64,000 nucleotides of DNA from Bradyrhizobium frederickii. GTDB lineage: Bacteria > Pseudomonadota > Alphaproteobacteria > Rhizobiales > Xanthobacteraceae. Every line of letters begins with the position of its first letter. Position 1 is the stretch's first letter. A program made the translations under genes and the position numbers. The stretch is taken from positions 124,001 through 188,000 of the forward strand of contig NZ_SPQS01000003.1 in NCBI RefSeq assembly GCF_004570865.1. Direction: 5' to 3'. Shown here one piece after another: positions 49,252 to 61,000 of this stretch. The notes under the pieces were generated by a model. It was not told the DNA's origin. It was given only the letters and a program-made list of their open reading frames with translations, and did not search any database.

Positions 49252-52038
49252 TCAGGCGCGCCGGCGCTGTCGCGCCGGCCTGATGGCGCTTGCCGTGCGG
49301 GCTTCGACGACGAAGGCGGGAAAATCCCGGAACGCCTGCGCCAGCGGCAATCCACCACCGGCAAGGCCGGGCGCGGTGTAGCCGGCCAGGTCGATGGTGG
49401 CGTCAAAGCTCTCCGGCGCGGGCCATTCCCGGCCCGCTTGCGTGAGCGGCGCGAAGTGACGCCCGACCACGACGATCGCCGCGCTGCGGCCATGGCGGCG
49501 GGCGAAGGCGACGACATGGTCCGCATCTGTGCCGTGCACCGCCAGCGGCTGGTAATCGCCTTGAGCGAAGACGTCGGCGAGCGCATTGCGCAGCTTGAGA
49601 AGACGCCGTGTCCAGGCCAGCTTGATCAGGCCGTCCGGCCAGCGCGTCATGAGGCCGCTCCAGTCCGGGTCGTCCAGCGAGTTCAGCCCCGCCTGCCGCG
49701 CGCCAAAGTCGACCGGGCGGCGGTTGTCGGGGTCGACCAGTGACAGGTCCCAGAACTCGGTGCCCTGATAGAAGTCGGGCACGCCGGGCAGCGTCGCCTT
49801 GAGCGTGAGCTGGCTCAGCGAATTCAACATGCCGAGCAGTGCGACGCGGCGGGCCAGCGTTTGCAGCGCCTCCAGGAATTCGCCTGACAATGTGGGGTCG
49901 AGGATCTTGTCGATGAAGCTCTTGATGCCGCTCTCATAGGCTTCATGCGGGTTGAGCCAGCTGGTCTCTTCCTTGCCCTCGCGCGCGGCCTTCAGCGCAT
50001 AGGCCTGGATACGCTCGACGAAGCCGGCGTCGATCGTCTCCACCAGCGGCCAGGCGCCGAGCAGGGCCTGATACAGCATGTATTCGAACGTCGCCGAGGG
50101 CGCTCGGTAATTGCCCTCGAGCGTGAGGTGCGGCGCGTTCAACACCTTCCAGCGCGAAACCGCGCTGGTCCACTCGCCCGGAATCTCGCTGAGCGCCGCG
50201 ATTCGCGCGCGGGCATCCTCGCCGCGTTTGGTGTCATGTGTGGCGGTTGCCGTCATTCCCTGCGGCCATTCCTTGGCGCGGGCCTGCATGGTCTGGTGGA
50301 AGGCGGAAACCGTAAGACCGTTGCTGGCGGGATCGCCGCCGACCTCGTTCAGTGCGAGCAGGCGGTGGAATTGATAGAACGCGGTGTCCTCCAGCGACTT
50401 CGCCATCATCGGCCCGGTGAATTGCTGCACCTTCAGCGCGAAGCGGCGCACGCGCGTGGCGCTGTGCGGAGGGCGGCCGGGTTTGAGCAGGTCCATGGTC
50501 AGGGCATCGCGCAGGAAATCGAAGATGCCTTCGTCCGCGGCGAACCATTCCGCGCGGGCGCGCGCGATGGTGTCGTCGATCAGCTTGCGGTCGGGGGCCG
50601 TCGGGCTGCTGTTGGTCAGATAGGTGCGGTACACCGGGAAATGCAGCACATAGAGTTCGAGCGCCTGCCGCAGGCTGTCGGCGGAGAAATCGCGGGTGGA
50701 GTAATGCCCGTTGGCGATCCGCGCGAGCAGGCGCGTCAGCACGGTGAATTCACTGGTGAGCAGCGTCTCCAGCACGCGCCGCTTGGCGTCCTTCACATAA
50801 GGCGCAAGCCGCGGTGGACGGTTGCTGACCTGCCGCCAGGTCTCGTCCAGCGCCGCCATGCCCTTGGTGTCGACCAGGACCTGGGAAATGACGTTCATCC
50901 ATTCGTAGCCGGTGGTACCCTGAACGCCGGCGAAGTGCGGCAGGCGTTCGTGCTCGCACAGGATCTTCTCGATTACCGTGTAGAACGGCTTGGTGTTGCC
51001 CTGCGCGTCGCGCACCAGGCGGCGCAGCCGCTGGCAATATTGCGCGGGGTCGCGCAGGCCGTCGATGTGATCAAGCCGGATGCCTTGCAGTTTGCCGTCG
51101 GCGATGAGCTGCTTTACCAGCCGGTGCGTGGCGGCAAACGTGCCGGGATCCTCGACGCGCAGACCGGCGAGTCCGTTGACGTCGAAGAAGCGGCGATAAT
51201 TGATGTCGCTGGAGGCGAGCCGCCAGTGCCCGAGCTTGTAGTGCTGCCGCTCGAGCAGGTGGTGTAACGCCAGCGTCTGCGCGGGACGATCCTTGGCGGC
51301 ACGATAGGCGGCAAGACCGCGTGCGATGATCTCGGCGGCGCCCGCAATCTCCTTGAGCTCGGCCTTGAACGCGGGGGCTTCCTTGCGGTTGGGACGGCGC
51401 AGTCCGGTGTAGCGCGCCGCGAGCGAGAGCAGGCGTTTGCCCGCTTCCGTCTCGGCGGCATCCGCGTCCTTCACGATCATGCGCAGCATCTCGCCATACC
51501 GCTCCGGCGCGATCGGCAAGCGATGCTCGAAATACCAGGCGGAGAGGCTGCCCTGATCCGGATCGTAGCGCAGCTCGATCTCTCCGCCCTCCAGCGCTTC
51601 ACCGTAGGACTTGCCGAGGATCGGCAGCAGCACGCCGCCGCGAGCGCGATAGGGCAGCAGGTCCCAGTCGATGTCGAAGGAAACGGCGTGGGGCGAGGCC
51701 TGGCCCCATTCCAGCACGTCGAGCCACCATGGATTGTCGGCGAAATGCACGCCGACATGGTTCGGCACGAAGTCGATGATGAGGCCGAGGTCGTGCGCCT
51801 TGAGTGCCTCGCTCAGTCGCGCGAAACCGGCCTCACCGCCCAGCTCCGGATTGAATTGGCTGTGATCGACAGTGTCGTAGCCGTGGGTCGAACCCTTGCG
51901 CGCCTTCATCACCGGCGAGGCATAGAGATGGGTGATCCCCAGCGCCTTGAGGTAAGGCACGACGGCGGCGGCCTTGTCGAAGCCGAAATCCGCGGTGAGC
52001 TGGAGCCGGTAGGTCGCAAGCGGAATAGCAGGAGGCAT
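49252..52038 (-). CDS. treY: Malto-oligosyltrehalose synthase TreY
   Basis: A 928-residue GH13 enzyme that converts the reducing-end glucose of maltodextrin into a trehalosyl unit. IPLATYRLQLTADFGFDKAA is the usual TreY start; the family regions are IIDFVPNHVG, GIRLDHIDGLRDP with the nucleophile Asp, VIEKILCEHERLP with the acid/base Glu, and ATATHDTKRGEDAR with the third acid. It follows treZ by 1 nt. Together TreY and TreZ release trehalose from glycogen ends without phosphorylated intermediates. Confidence 0.96.
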   Translation of the reverse strand: MPPAIPLATYRLQLTADFGFDKAAAVVPYLKALGITHLYASPVMKARKGSTHGYDTVDHSQFNPELGGEAGFARLSEALKAHDLGLIIDFVPNHVGVHFADNPWWLDVLEWGQASPHAVSFDIDWDLLPYRARGGVLLPILGKSYGEALEGGEIELRYDPDQGSLSAWYFEHRLPIAPERYGEMLRMIVKDADAAETEAGKRLLSLAARYTGLRRPNRKEAPAFKAELKEIAGAAEIIARGLAAYRAAKDRPAQTLALHHLLERQHYKLGHWRLASSDINYRRFFDVNGLAGLRVEDPGTFAATHRLVKQLIADGKLQGIRLDHIDGLRDPAQYCQRLRRLVRDAQGNTKPFYTVIEKILCEHERLPHFAGVQGTTGYEWMNVISQVLVDTKGMAALDETWRQVSNRPPRLAPYVKDAKRRVLETLLTSEFTVLTRLLARIANGHYSTRDFSADSLRQALELYVLHFPVYRTYLTNSSPTAPDRKLIDDTIARARAEWFAADEGIFDFLRDALTMDLLKPGRPPHSATRVRRFALKVQQFTGPMMAKSLEDTAFYQFHRLLALNEVGGDPASNGLTVSAFHQTMQARAKEWPQGMTATATHDTKRGEDARARIAALSEIPGEWTSAVSRWKVLNAPHLTLEGNYRAPSATFEYMLYQALLGAWPLVETIDAGFVERIQAYALKAAREGKEETSWLNPHEAYESGIKSFIDKILDPTLSGEFLEALQTLARRVALLGMLNSLSQLTLKATLPGVPDFYQGTEFWDLSLVDPDNRRPVDFGARQAGLNSLDDPDWSGLMTRWPDGLIKLAWTRRLLKLRNALADVFAQGDYQPLAVHGTDADHVVAFARRHGRSAAIVVVGRHFAPLTQAGREWPAPESFDATIDLAGYTAPGLAGGGLPLAQAFRDFPAFVVEARTASAIRPARQRRRA

Positions 52039-52039
52039 G

Positions 52040-53794
52040 CTAACCTCCGAAATGCCAGACCACTGACCAGGGCGGCAGCCGGTCGCCGCTTGCCTCTCCC
52101 CAAATCGGCGTGCCCGCGGCAGCTTCGGGACGCGCGATGTCCTTGTCCGAGAGATTGGCGAGGAGCCGCAGCGTCATGCCGTCGCCCATGCGCCAATGCG
52201 CGGTGAGCAGGCCGTTGTCGGCCGCCTCGGCATCCCCGAAGCTGGCCCCCTTCAGCCGCGGCATGATCTGTTTGCGGCGCAGAGCGAGCAGCTCTCGGAC
52301 CAGCGCAAGCCGCGCGTCCTGCTGCGGCGTGCGGCCGGTCCAGTCGAGCACCGCCGATTGCAGCGTCGCGGGATCGAGCGGGTCGGGCACTTCGTCGCCG
52401 TATTTCTCGTAGGCCCACGCATATTCCTGCTTGCGCCCCTTGCGGACGGCGTCGGCGAGCCCGCCCTGGAAATCGCAGAAGAACGGGAAGGGCACCGTCG
52501 AGCCCCATTCCTCGCCCTGAAACAGCATCGGCACCATCGGCGCGAGCAGGGTCACCGCGAGCGCTGCTTCGATCTGCTGCGGCGATGCCAGGCTTTCGAG
52601 CCGGTCGCCGAGCGGACGGTTGCCGATCTGGTCGTGGTTTTGCAGGAAATTGACGAAGGTCGCTGGCGGCAGCTGACCGCTCGGCTCGCCGCGCGGCTTC
52701 TTGCCCCAGAACTCCGAGACCTCGCCCTGGTAGACGAAGCCGGACGCCAGCGCGCGCGCCAGATCGAGGCGCGGCGTTTGATAATCCGCGTAGTATCCGG
52801 CGAGCTCGCCGGTCAGCATCACGTGCCAGACGTGGTGATAATCGTCGTTCCACTGACCGCGATATTTGCCGTTCGGCGGCTCCTGTGCGGCGTCGAGCAG
52901 ACTGGCGCGATTGTCGCCGTTCTCCAGCACGAGATGGATGTGGCGTCCCGTCGCTTTGGCGAGTTCGCCGGCGGCGACGCTGAGATCCTGCAGCATCGAC
53001 TGCTCGCCGGGCACCGCCATGATGTGATTGGCGGCATCCAGCCTCAGGCCGTCGAAACGGTAGTCGCTGAGCCAGCACAGCGCATTCTCGACCGCGAACG
53101 CGCGCACCTGCGGCACGCGATAATCGATCGCGCTGCCCCAGGGCGTGTGCGCATCGGTGAAGAAGGCCGGCGCATAGCGGCCGAGATAATTCCCCTCGGG
53201 GCCGAAATGATTGTAGACGACGTCGAGAAACACCATCAGGCCGCGCAGATGCGCCTCGTCGATCAGCGTCTTCAGGTCTTCGGGGCGGCCATAGGCGCTG
53301 TCGGGCGCATACCACAGCACGCCGTCGTAGCCCCAGCCGCGGCGTCCTGCGAAATCCGCCAGCGGCATCAGTTCCAGCGCGGTGATGCCGGTTGCGGCGA
53401 GATGATCGAGCTTGTCGATCATGGCGCGGTAAGTGCCTTCGGAGGTGAAGGTGCCGACATGGGTCTCGATCAGCACCGTCTCTTCCCAGGGACGGCCGCG
53501 CCAATCGCGCGCGCGCCATGAAAAGGCGTCGTGATCGATCACCTCGCTCGGGCCGAACACGTCGTCGGGCTGGAAAGCCGAAGCCGGATCGGGCACGTCG
53601 ATTTCGTCGTCGATCCTGAACTTGTAGGGGCTGCCGGCGGCGAGGCCGGCAATCTCGGTCACGTACCAACCATCCTGTCGGCGCTGCATCGCGTGTCGTC
53701 GGTCGAGCAGGAGGTCGACACGGCGCGCGCCAGGCGCCCACAGGCGGAACGACACGCCGTCCTTCGTCGGCTTCGCCCCGAAGGATGGCCTCAT
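52040..53794 (-). CDS. treZ: Malto-oligosyltrehalose trehalohydrolase TreZ
   Basis: A 584-residue GH13 hydrolase that cuts trehalose from the TreY product. An N-terminal CBM48-like domain (SFGAKPTKDGVSFRLWAPGA) precedes the barrel: DVVYNHFGPEGNYLG, GLRLDAANHI with the nucleophile, HLVLENGDN with the acid/base Glu, FLQNHDQIGN. ATG 53794 is chosen because it overlaps the glgX stop (ATGA) and gives the standard domain start; the frame further upstream only reads glgX in another phase. Cytoplasmic. Confidence 0.95.
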   Translation of the reverse strand: MRPSFGAKPTKDGVSFRLWAPGARRVDLLLDRRHAMQRRQDGWYVTEIAGLAAGSPYKFRIDDEIDVPDPASAFQPDDVFGPSEVIDHDAFSWRARDWRGRPWEETVLIETHVGTFTSEGTYRAMIDKLDHLAATGITALELMPLADFAGRRGWGYDGVLWYAPDSAYGRPEDLKTLIDEAHLRGLMVFLDVVYNHFGPEGNYLGRYAPAFFTDAHTPWGSAIDYRVPQVRAFAVENALCWLSDYRFDGLRLDAANHIMAVPGEQSMLQDLSVAAGELAKATGRHIHLVLENGDNRASLLDAAQEPPNGKYRGQWNDDYHHVWHVMLTGELAGYYADYQTPRLDLARALASGFVYQGEVSEFWGKKPRGEPSGQLPPATFVNFLQNHDQIGNRPLGDRLESLASPQQIEAALAVTLLAPMVPMLFQGEEWGSTVPFPFFCDFQGGLADAVRKGRKQEYAWAYEKYGDEVPDPLDPATLQSAVLDWTGRTPQQDARLALVRELLALRRKQIMPRLKGASFGDAEAADNGLLTAHWRMGDGMTLRLLANLSDKDIARPEAAAGTPIWGEASGDRLPPWSVVWHFGG

Positions 53795-55869
53795 AGCGCC
53801 CCCGCGAAGGCGAGCACGGAGCGCGGCGGCGCCTTGCTGTCGCTTCCGGGCGGGAAGTCGATCGTGTTCAGCTTGGCATCCGTCGTGTTCAGGATCTGCT
53901 GCCAGCTCTTGTATTCGGTCATCTTCGGCAATTTGAATGCGATCTCTTCGGGGGCGGCGTTCAGTACGATAAAGATCGCGGCTCCACCGGGTTCCATCGG
54001 TCCCATCACGTAGGAGAGGAATCTTCCCTCCGGGAATTTCCAGTCGCTCTCCGTCATCTCGTCGCCGGCAGGCGTCAGCCACAACGCGCCGTAGGACACG
54101 CCGTCGGCGGGGCGGCCGTCGAGCCAGCGATGGCTGCGAAGCTGCGAGAACCGGCGGCGGATCTCGGCGAGATGGGCGACGAAATCGACCATGTCGTCCC
54201 CCTCCTTGCCGAGATTGGCCCAGCCGACCCAGCCGATCTCGTTGTCCTGGCAATAGGCGTTGTTGTTGCCCGATTGCGAGTTGCCGACCTCGTCGCCGGC
54301 GAGGATCAGCGGAACGCCCTGCGCCAGCATCAGGCAGGCCAGCACGTTCTTGCGAAGCTGGCGGCGCAGGCCGAGGATCTGAGGATCGTCGGTCGGTCCC
54401 TCCACACCGCAATTGTTGCTGTGGTTGTCGTTGGAGCCGTCGCGGTTGTCCTCGCCGTTGGCCTCGTTGTGCTTCTCGTTGTAGCTGAAGAGGTCGGCGA
54501 GGGTGAAGCCGTCGTGCACGGTGATGTGGTTGATGCTGGCGCGCGGCCGCCGTCCGTCATGGTTGAACAGGTCGGACGATGCCGTCATCCGGCTGGAGAT
54601 GTCGCCGATCAGGCTGCCTTCACCGCTCCAGTAGCGGCGCATGGCGCTGCGATAGCGATCATTCCATTCCGACCATTGCGAGGGGAATGCGCCGACCTGG
54701 TAGCCGCCGAGGCCGAGGTCCCAGGGCTCGGCGACGAGCTTGACGGTCGCCAGCACCGGGTCCTGCCGGATCGCGGTCAGGAACGAGCTGCCGCGATCGA
54801 AGCCGTTGGGCCCACGCGCCAGCGTGGTGGCGAGGTCGAAGCGGAAGCCGTCGACATGGCAGACCTCGACCCAGTAGCGCAGCGAATCCATCACCATCTG
54901 CAGCACGCGCGGGTGAGTGAGGTTCACCGACGAGCCGCAGCCGGTGAAGTCGTCGTAATAGCGCGGGTTCTCGCGGTTCAGCCAGTAATAGGAGGCGTTG
55001 TCGATGCCGCGGTAGCACAGCGTCGGGCCGAGGTGATTGCCCTCGGCGGTGTGATTGTAGACGACGTCGAGCATCACCTCGATGCCGGCATCGTGCAGGC
55101 GCGCCACCGTGGTGCGGAACGAATCGAGCGCATTGTCCTGGGCGTAGCGCGGCTCCGGCGCGAAGAAGGACAGCGTGTTGTAGCCCCAGTAATTGACGAG
55201 CTTCTTCTCCACCAGGATGCGGTCGTCGACAAAGCTGTGCACCGGCAGCAGCTCGACCGTGGTGACGCCGAGCTTCTTCAGATGCTCGATCATCGCCGGC
55301 GAGGACAGGCCGCCATAGGTGCCGCGCAAATTCGGCGGCACGTCGTCGCGCTTCTGCGTCAAACCCTTGACGTGAGCCTCGTAGATGATCGTGTCTTCCC
55401 AGGGGATGTTGGGACGGATCTCGCGGCGGCCCCAGTTGAAGGTCTCGTCGACCACCACGGCCTTGGGCATGCCGCGCGCGTTGTCGCGCCGGTCGAAGGA
55501 GAGGTCCTCGCGCGGGCTTCCGGTGCGATAGGCGAAATGCGCATCGCTCCAGACCAGGCGTCCGGCGAGCCGCTTGGCATAGGGGTCGAGCAGCAGCTTG
55601 TTGGAATTGAAGCGATGGCCGTGCTCGGGCTCGTAGGGGCCGTGCACGCGATAGCCGTAGAGCTGCCCGGGCGAGACGTCGTTGAGATAGCCGTGCCAGA
55701 CGTCCTCGGTCTTCTCGGGCAGCTCGATGCGCTCGAGCTCGCGGCGGCCTTGCGTGTCGAACAGGCAGAGCTCGACCTTCTGTGCGTTCGCGGAGAACAG
55801 CGCGAAATTGGTGCCGCGTCCGTCCCAGCTTGCGCCGAGGCGTGCAGGCGATCCGGCAGTCAGGCGCAT
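53791..55869 (-). CDS. glgX: Glycogen debranching enzyme GlgX/TreX
   Basis: A 692-residue isoamylase-type GH13 enzyme: N-terminal CBM48 (SPARLGASWDGRGTNFALFS), MLDVVYNHTAEGNHLG, GFRFDLATTLAR, KLVAEPWDLG, ITVHDGFTLADLFSY and GDEVGNSQSGNNNAYCQDN. It removes alpha-1,6 branches of limit glycogen to provide linear chains for TreY/TreZ, as TreX does in other treXYZ operons. It lies 3 nt after glgB and overlaps treZ. Confidence 0.95.
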   Translation of the reverse strand: MRLTAGSPARLGASWDGRGTNFALFSANAQKVELCLFDTQGRRELERIELPEKTEDVWHGYLNDVSPGQLYGYRVHGPYEPEHGHRFNSNKLLLDPYAKRLAGRLVWSDAHFAYRTGSPREDLSFDRRDNARGMPKAVVVDETFNWGRREIRPNIPWEDTIIYEAHVKGLTQKRDDVPPNLRGTYGGLSSPAMIEHLKKLGVTTVELLPVHSFVDDRILVEKKLVNYWGYNTLSFFAPEPRYAQDNALDSFRTTVARLHDAGIEVMLDVVYNHTAEGNHLGPTLCYRGIDNASYYWLNRENPRYYDDFTGCGSSVNLTHPRVLQMVMDSLRYWVEVCHVDGFRFDLATTLARGPNGFDRGSSFLTAIRQDPVLATVKLVAEPWDLGLGGYQVGAFPSQWSEWNDRYRSAMRRYWSGEGSLIGDISSRMTASSDLFNHDGRRPRASINHITVHDGFTLADLFSYNEKHNEANGEDNRDGSNDNHSNNCGVEGPTDDPQILGLRRQLRKNVLACLMLAQGVPLILAGDEVGNSQSGNNNAYCQDNEIGWVGWANLGKEGDDMVDFVAHLAEIRRRFSQLRSHRWLDGRPADGVSYGALWLTPAGDEMTESDWKFPEGRFLSYVMGPMEPGGAAIFIVLNAAPEEIAFKLPKMTEYKSWQQILNTTDAKLNTIDFPPGSDSKAPPRSVLAFAGAL

Positions 55870-55872
55870 GTG

Positions 55873-58011
55873 TCAGCTTTCCGGAACGAGAAAGATCGCG
55901 GCGAGCGGCGGAATGGTGAGGCGGAGCTCGCCGCCCTCGGCATGGACTTCGCCGATATTACCGACATTGCTGCCGCCATAGTGGGCGGAATCCGAGTTGA
56001 GCACTTCCTTCCACTTGCCGGCAAAGGGCACGCGAACGCGATAGTTCTGATAGACGTTCGGCGAGAAGTTGACGACCACGAGACAGCGCGCGTGCTCGTC
56101 AAACCCCTTGCGCAGCCAGGCGAACACGTTGCGGTTGGCGTCATCCGTGATCAGCCATTCGAAGCCGGCCTGGTCGCAGTCCATCTGGTGCAGCGCCGGC
56201 ACCGCGCGATAGAGGCGGTTGAGGTCCCGGATCAGCGCCTGGGTGCCGGAATGGTACTTGTAGTCGAGCAGGTGCCAGTCGAGCGACTGGTCGTGATTCC
56301 ATTCGCGGCTCTGCGCGATTTCCGCGCCCATGAACAGGAGCTTCTTGCCGGGATGGCCGAACATGAAGCTGTAATAGGCGCGCAAATTCGCAAAGCGCTG
56401 CCACTCGTCGCCGGGCATGCGGCCGAGGATCGATCGCTTGCCGTGCACGACCTCGTCATGCGAGAGCGGCAGGATGAAGTTTTCCGAGAACGCGTAGTGC
56501 AGGCCGAACAGGATCTCGTCGTGATGGTATTTGCGGTGGATCGGATCCTTGCTGATGTAGTTCAGCGTGTCGTGCATCCAGCCCATGTTCCACTTGTAGC
56601 CGAAGCCGAGCCCGCCGAACTCGACCGGACGCGAGACCTGCGGCCAGGCGGTGGATTCCTCCGCAGCCGTGGTCGCCTGCGGGAAGCGGGCGAAGACCTC
56701 GGTGTTGAAGCGGCGCAGGAAGTTGATCGCCTCGATGTTTTCCCGGCCGCCATACTGGTTCGGGATCCACGCGCCGGGTGGCCGGCTGTAGTCGAGATAG
56801 AGCATGGACGCGACGGCATCGACACGCAGTCCGTCGATGGCATAGCGCTCCATCCAGAACAGCGCGTTCGACACCAGGAAGTTGGTCACTTCGGTGCGAC
56901 CGTAATTGTAGATCAGCGTGCCCCAGTCGAGGTGGCGGCCCTGGAGCGGGTTGGCGTGCTCGTACAGCGCGGTGCCGTCGAAACTTCCGAGCCCGTGCGG
57001 ATCGTCGGGGAAATGACCCGGCACCCAGTCGAGCAGCACGCCGACGCCCTCGCGGTGGCAGGCATCGACCAGGGCGGCGAAATCCTCGGGGGTCCCGAAG
57101 CGACTGGTCGGCGCATAGAGGCCGGTCGGCTGATAACCCCACGAGCCGTCGAACGGATGCTCGCTCACGGGCAGGAATTCGAGATGGGTGAAGCCCATGT
57201 CGCGGGCGTAGGCCGGCAGCTGCTCGCCCAGCTCGCGATAGCTCAGCCATTCACCGCCGTTCTTGCGTCGCCACGAGCCGAGATGGACCTCGTAGATCGA
57301 CATCGGCGCCGACAGCGCGTTGATGCCGTCCGGCGCAGGACGCGGCCGCGGCAGATGGGCCTCGTCGAACACGATGGAGGCCGTTTTCGGACGGACTTCG
57401 CTCGCAAACGCCATCGGATCGGATTTCAGCGGCAGCAGGTGGCCATGCGGCCCGATGATCTCGAACTTGTAGTGATCGCCGGCCTTGGCGTGCGGGATGA
57501 ACAATTCCCAATAGCCGGCGCCGCGCACCCGCATCGGATGGCGCCGCCCGTCCCAGAAATTGAAATCGCCGACCACGGAAACGCGCCGTGCGTTCGGCGC
57601 CAGCACGACGAAGCCGATGCCGTCGATGCCCTCGAGCCGCATCGGATGGGCGCCGAGCTTGTCATAGAGCCGCTGGTGGGTGCCCTCGCCGAGCAAATAG
57701 AGGTCGAAATCGGTCAGGATCGGCGGAAAGCGGTAAGCGTCCTCGAATTCGACGACGTTGTTGCCAAATTTCACGCGCAACTGGTAGTGCTTCGAGCCGT
57801 TGGGCAGATTGCCGATGAACAGCCCGGCATCGTGCACGCGGTCGAGCGGCGCGACCTCGCCATGTTCGCCGACCGCCTCGACGTTGGAGGCCTCGGGCAG
57901 AAACGCGCGCACCACGCTTTTGCCGCCCTCGGGATGCAGCCCGAGATAGTGGAAGGGATCGGAGTGGCGGCCCTCGATGATCGCATAGGCCTCGGCAGGA
58001 AGTTTAGGCAT
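55873..58011 (-). CDS. glgB: 1,4-alpha-glucan branching enzyme GlgB
   Basis: A 712-residue branching enzyme with two N-terminal beta modules ([20 protein letters not shown], then [20 protein letters not shown]) and the GH13 barrel: [40 protein letters not shown] with the nucleophile, [12 protein letters not shown] with the acid/base Glu, [20 protein letters not shown]. It adds alpha-1,6 branches. Its start overlaps the treS stop by 8 nt. In GlgE-type pathways GlgB and GlgE together build alpha-glucan. Confidence 0.96.
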   Translation of the reverse strand: MPKLPAEAYAIIEGRHSDPFHYLGLHPEGGKSVVRAFLPEASNVEAVGEHGEVAPLDRVHDAGLFIGNLPNGSKHYQLRVKFGNNVVEFEDAYRFPPILTDFDLYLLGEGTHQRLYDKLGAHPMRLEGIDGIGFVVLAPNARRVSVVGDFNFWDGRRHPMRVRGAGYWELFIPHAKAGDHYKFEIIGPHGHLLPLKSDPMAFASEVRPKTASIVFDEAHLPRPRPAPDGINALSAPMSIYEVHLGSWRRKNGGEWLSYRELGEQLPAYARDMGFTHLEFLPVSEHPFDGSWGYQPTGLYAPTSRFGTPEDFAALVDACHREGVGVLLDWVPGHFPDDPHGLGSFDGTALYEHANPLQGRHLDWGTLIYNYGRTEVTNFLVSNALFWMERYAIDGLRVDAVASMLYLDYSRPPGAWIPNQYGGRENIEAINFLRRFNTEVFARFPQATTAAEESTAWPQVSRPVEFGGLGFGYKWNMGWMHDTLNYISKDPIHRKYHHDEILFGLHYAFSENFILPLSHDEVVHGKRSILGRMPGDEWQRFANLRAYYSFMFGHPGKKLLFMGAEIAQSREWNHDQSLDWHLLDYKYHSGTQALIRDLNRLYRAVPALHQMDCDQAGFEWLITDDANRNVFAWLRKGFDEHARCLVVVNFSPNVYQNYRVRVPFAGKWKEVLNSDSAHYGGSNVGNIGEVHAEGGELRLTIPPLAAIFLVPES

Positions 58012-61000
58012 GGGCTTCGCTCTCGGTACTGGACAGAATGCGAAGCAGTCCGGTCAGCGGCGCATGGAGCCCCTCAGGCCGGTGGGACAGCTCGTACTCT
58101 ACGTCATTGAAGGCCTGATCAAGCAGGAAAAATCTTAACAGGCCTTCCGCGGACTGCCGGTCCGCCGGCCATAGCCGGCGATCGGTCATGGCTTCGCGAT
58201 AGTTGGACAGGAAGGTTGCAGCGGCTCGCTCGCGCCATTCGTCGAGCGCGGCCGCGAGCCGGCCCTGCTCGTCGGAAGCGCCCGTGAGCGCGTGGCCCAG
58301 CGCCGCATTGACCGAAGCATCGATCGAGCGGATCAGGCTGGCGACGTCGCGCGCGGCAGGCAGCTTGCGCCGCTTGTCGGCCAGCGGCTGGCGTGGGTCG
58401 CCGTCGAAGTCGATGATGAAGATATCGTCCTTCACGATCAGAGTTTGCCCGAGACGGAAGTCGCCATGATGACGGATGTTCAACCCGCCCATCCCGGAAG
58501 GCAAGAGCGCGTTCAGGTCGTCGGACAGGCTCCTCCGCATCGCGGTGAGCCGGTCGATCAGCGGCCGGTCTGCCTCCCGCAGCCCGTCGCGGCTGTCGGC
58601 CAGCCGATCGAGAACCCGCTCGGCACGCGCCTTGAGGTCGGACACCCAGGCCTTGGTCTGGGCAGAGTCGATCGGCACCGGGGCGAGATCGTCCGACTTT
58701 GCCGCGGCGAGAGCGACGTGCAGTTCGGCGAGCCTCCGGCCGATCTGCGCGATGAAATGCAGATAGGGCGCCTGCTCCTGGGTCTCGCGCGGCATCTCAT
58801 CGGCCGACAACACGCGCTGCTCGTCGATATAGCGATCGAGATAGCCCGTGGTCACGGTCCAGCCGTCGCCCTGGTTCTCGACATAGGCATGCAGCACGCC
58901 GAGCGCGCTGTGCCGGTCGCCCTCGACCAGCTCGACGCTGCCGAGCAGTGCCGGCGTGTTGGCGAAGCGCACGACCTCGGTGAGATAATGGCCGATCTCG
59001 ATCTCGGGGCTGACACCGCGTTCGAGCCGGCGGTAGATCTTGGCGACATACTGGTTGTCGACCAGAGCGGTGCTGTTGGACTGCTCGATCGCGCGGATGC
59101 GCTCGGGCTCCTTGATGGTGTAATCGGCGAAGCGGCTGGTCGCCTTGAATTCGAGCCGCAGATTGTTTTCCTCCACCACCAAATTCTGCGACAAATTGCG
59201 CAGGAACAGGCCGATGAAGATCTGGTCGGTCGCGACGTCAAGCAGCGTGCCTTCGCGCGCGCCCTGGCGCACGGCGGCGAGCGCCTTCGGGTTGAAGCGC
59301 TCGCGGTCGAAGCGCACCCATTCGATCTGGAGCGGCATCACGTAGCGTGTCGCCACGTCTGCTTGCTTGGTCTCGAAGAACGCAATCCAGGGCCGGTTGT
59401 CTCCGATGTCGCAGAACGGCACGGCCGAGGTCAGCACGGTCTTGATGTGCTTGGGATTGTGCTCGTGATACCACCTTGTGCGTGACAGGAATCCCGGCAG
59501 CACGTCACGCTCGAAGACGCCGCGCTCGCGGGCCAACGACACCCAGTTCGAATTCACCGGCACCACCAGCGTCTCGAATTCCGGCACCGCGCGCGGTGTC
59601 ACCGGCTCGGACTTGTCGCGCTCCTGAAGCTGGAACCAGTAGAAGCCGTAGGGCCCCAGCGTGATCATGTAGGGCAGCTCGCCGATCGCCGGGAAGCGGG
59701 TGCGGCCGAGCATCTCCTGCGGGATGCGGTCCTTCCACGGCGACAGGTCGAGCTCGGTGGCTTGCGCGGCGCGCGACAAATTGGCGACGCAGAGGATCAC
59801 CTCGTCGCGATATTGCCGGACATAGGCCAGCACGGCGCGGTTGGCCGGGCGGATGAAGGTCATGGTGCCGCGGCCGAAGGCAAGCGTCGACTTGCGGACC
59901 GCGATCAGCCGCTTGGTGGCGCTGAGCAGCGACGACAGGCTGCGCGACTGCGCCTCCACGTTGACCGATTCGTAGCCGTAGACCGGATCCATGATCAGCG
60001 GCGCGTAGAGGCGCGCCGGGTCGCAGCGCGAGAAGCCGCCGTTGCGGTCCGGGCTCCACTGCATCGGCGTGCGCACGCCGTTGCGGTCGCCGAGATAGAT
60101 GTTGTCGCCCATCCCGATCTCGTCGCCGTAATAGATGATCGGCGTGCCGGGGAAGGACAGCAGCAGCGAGTTCATCAGCTCGATCTTGCGCCGGTCGTTG
60201 TCCATCAGCGGCGCGAGGCGCCGGCGGATGCCGACATTGATGCGGGCGCGGGGGTCGTTGGCGTAGGTGGTCCAGAGATAGTCGCGCTCGACGTCGGTGA
60301 CCATCTCCAGCGTCAGCTCGTCATGGTTGCGCAGGAACAGCGCCCATTGGCAGCTCGCCGGAATGTCCGGCGTCTGACGCAGGATATCGGTGATCGGGAA
60401 GCGGTCCTCCTGCGCGATCGCCATGTAGATGCGCGGCATCAAGGGGAAGTGATAGGCCATGTGGCACTCGTCGCCACGGCCGAAATATTCCTGCACGTCC
60501 TCCGGCCATTGATTGGCCTCGGCGAGCAGCAGCTTGCCCTTGGAGTAGGAATCGAGCTCCTGACGCAGGCGCTTGATGATGGCATGCGTCTCGGGAAGGT
60601 TCTCGTTCGAGGTGCCCTCGCGCTCGCACAGATAGGGAATGGCATCCAGCCGGAAGCCGTCGACGCCGGCGTCCAGCCAGCGCTTCATCACCTGGATGAG
60701 CGCGCTGACCACGCGCGGATTGTCGAAATTGAGGTCCGGCTGGTGCGAGAAGAACCGGTGCCAGTAGAACGCGCCGGCCTCGTGGTCCCAGGTCCAGTTC
60801 GACTTCTCGGTGTCGGTGAAGATGATGCGCGTGCCCTGGTATTTCTGGTCGGTGTCGCTCCAGACATACCAGTTGCGGGCGCTCGAGCCGGGATGGCTGC
60901 GGCGCGCGCGCTTGAACCATTTGTGCTGGTCCGAGGTGTGGTTGACCACGAGCTCGGTGATGACGCGCAAGCCGCGTTTCTGCGCCTCCTGGATGAAGCG

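Noticed and set aside
54130..58110. 1326-codon open frame on plus across glgX and glgB
   Set aside because: Antisense shadow of two well-supported GH13 genes; composition is Val/Ala/Arg-rich without motifs.
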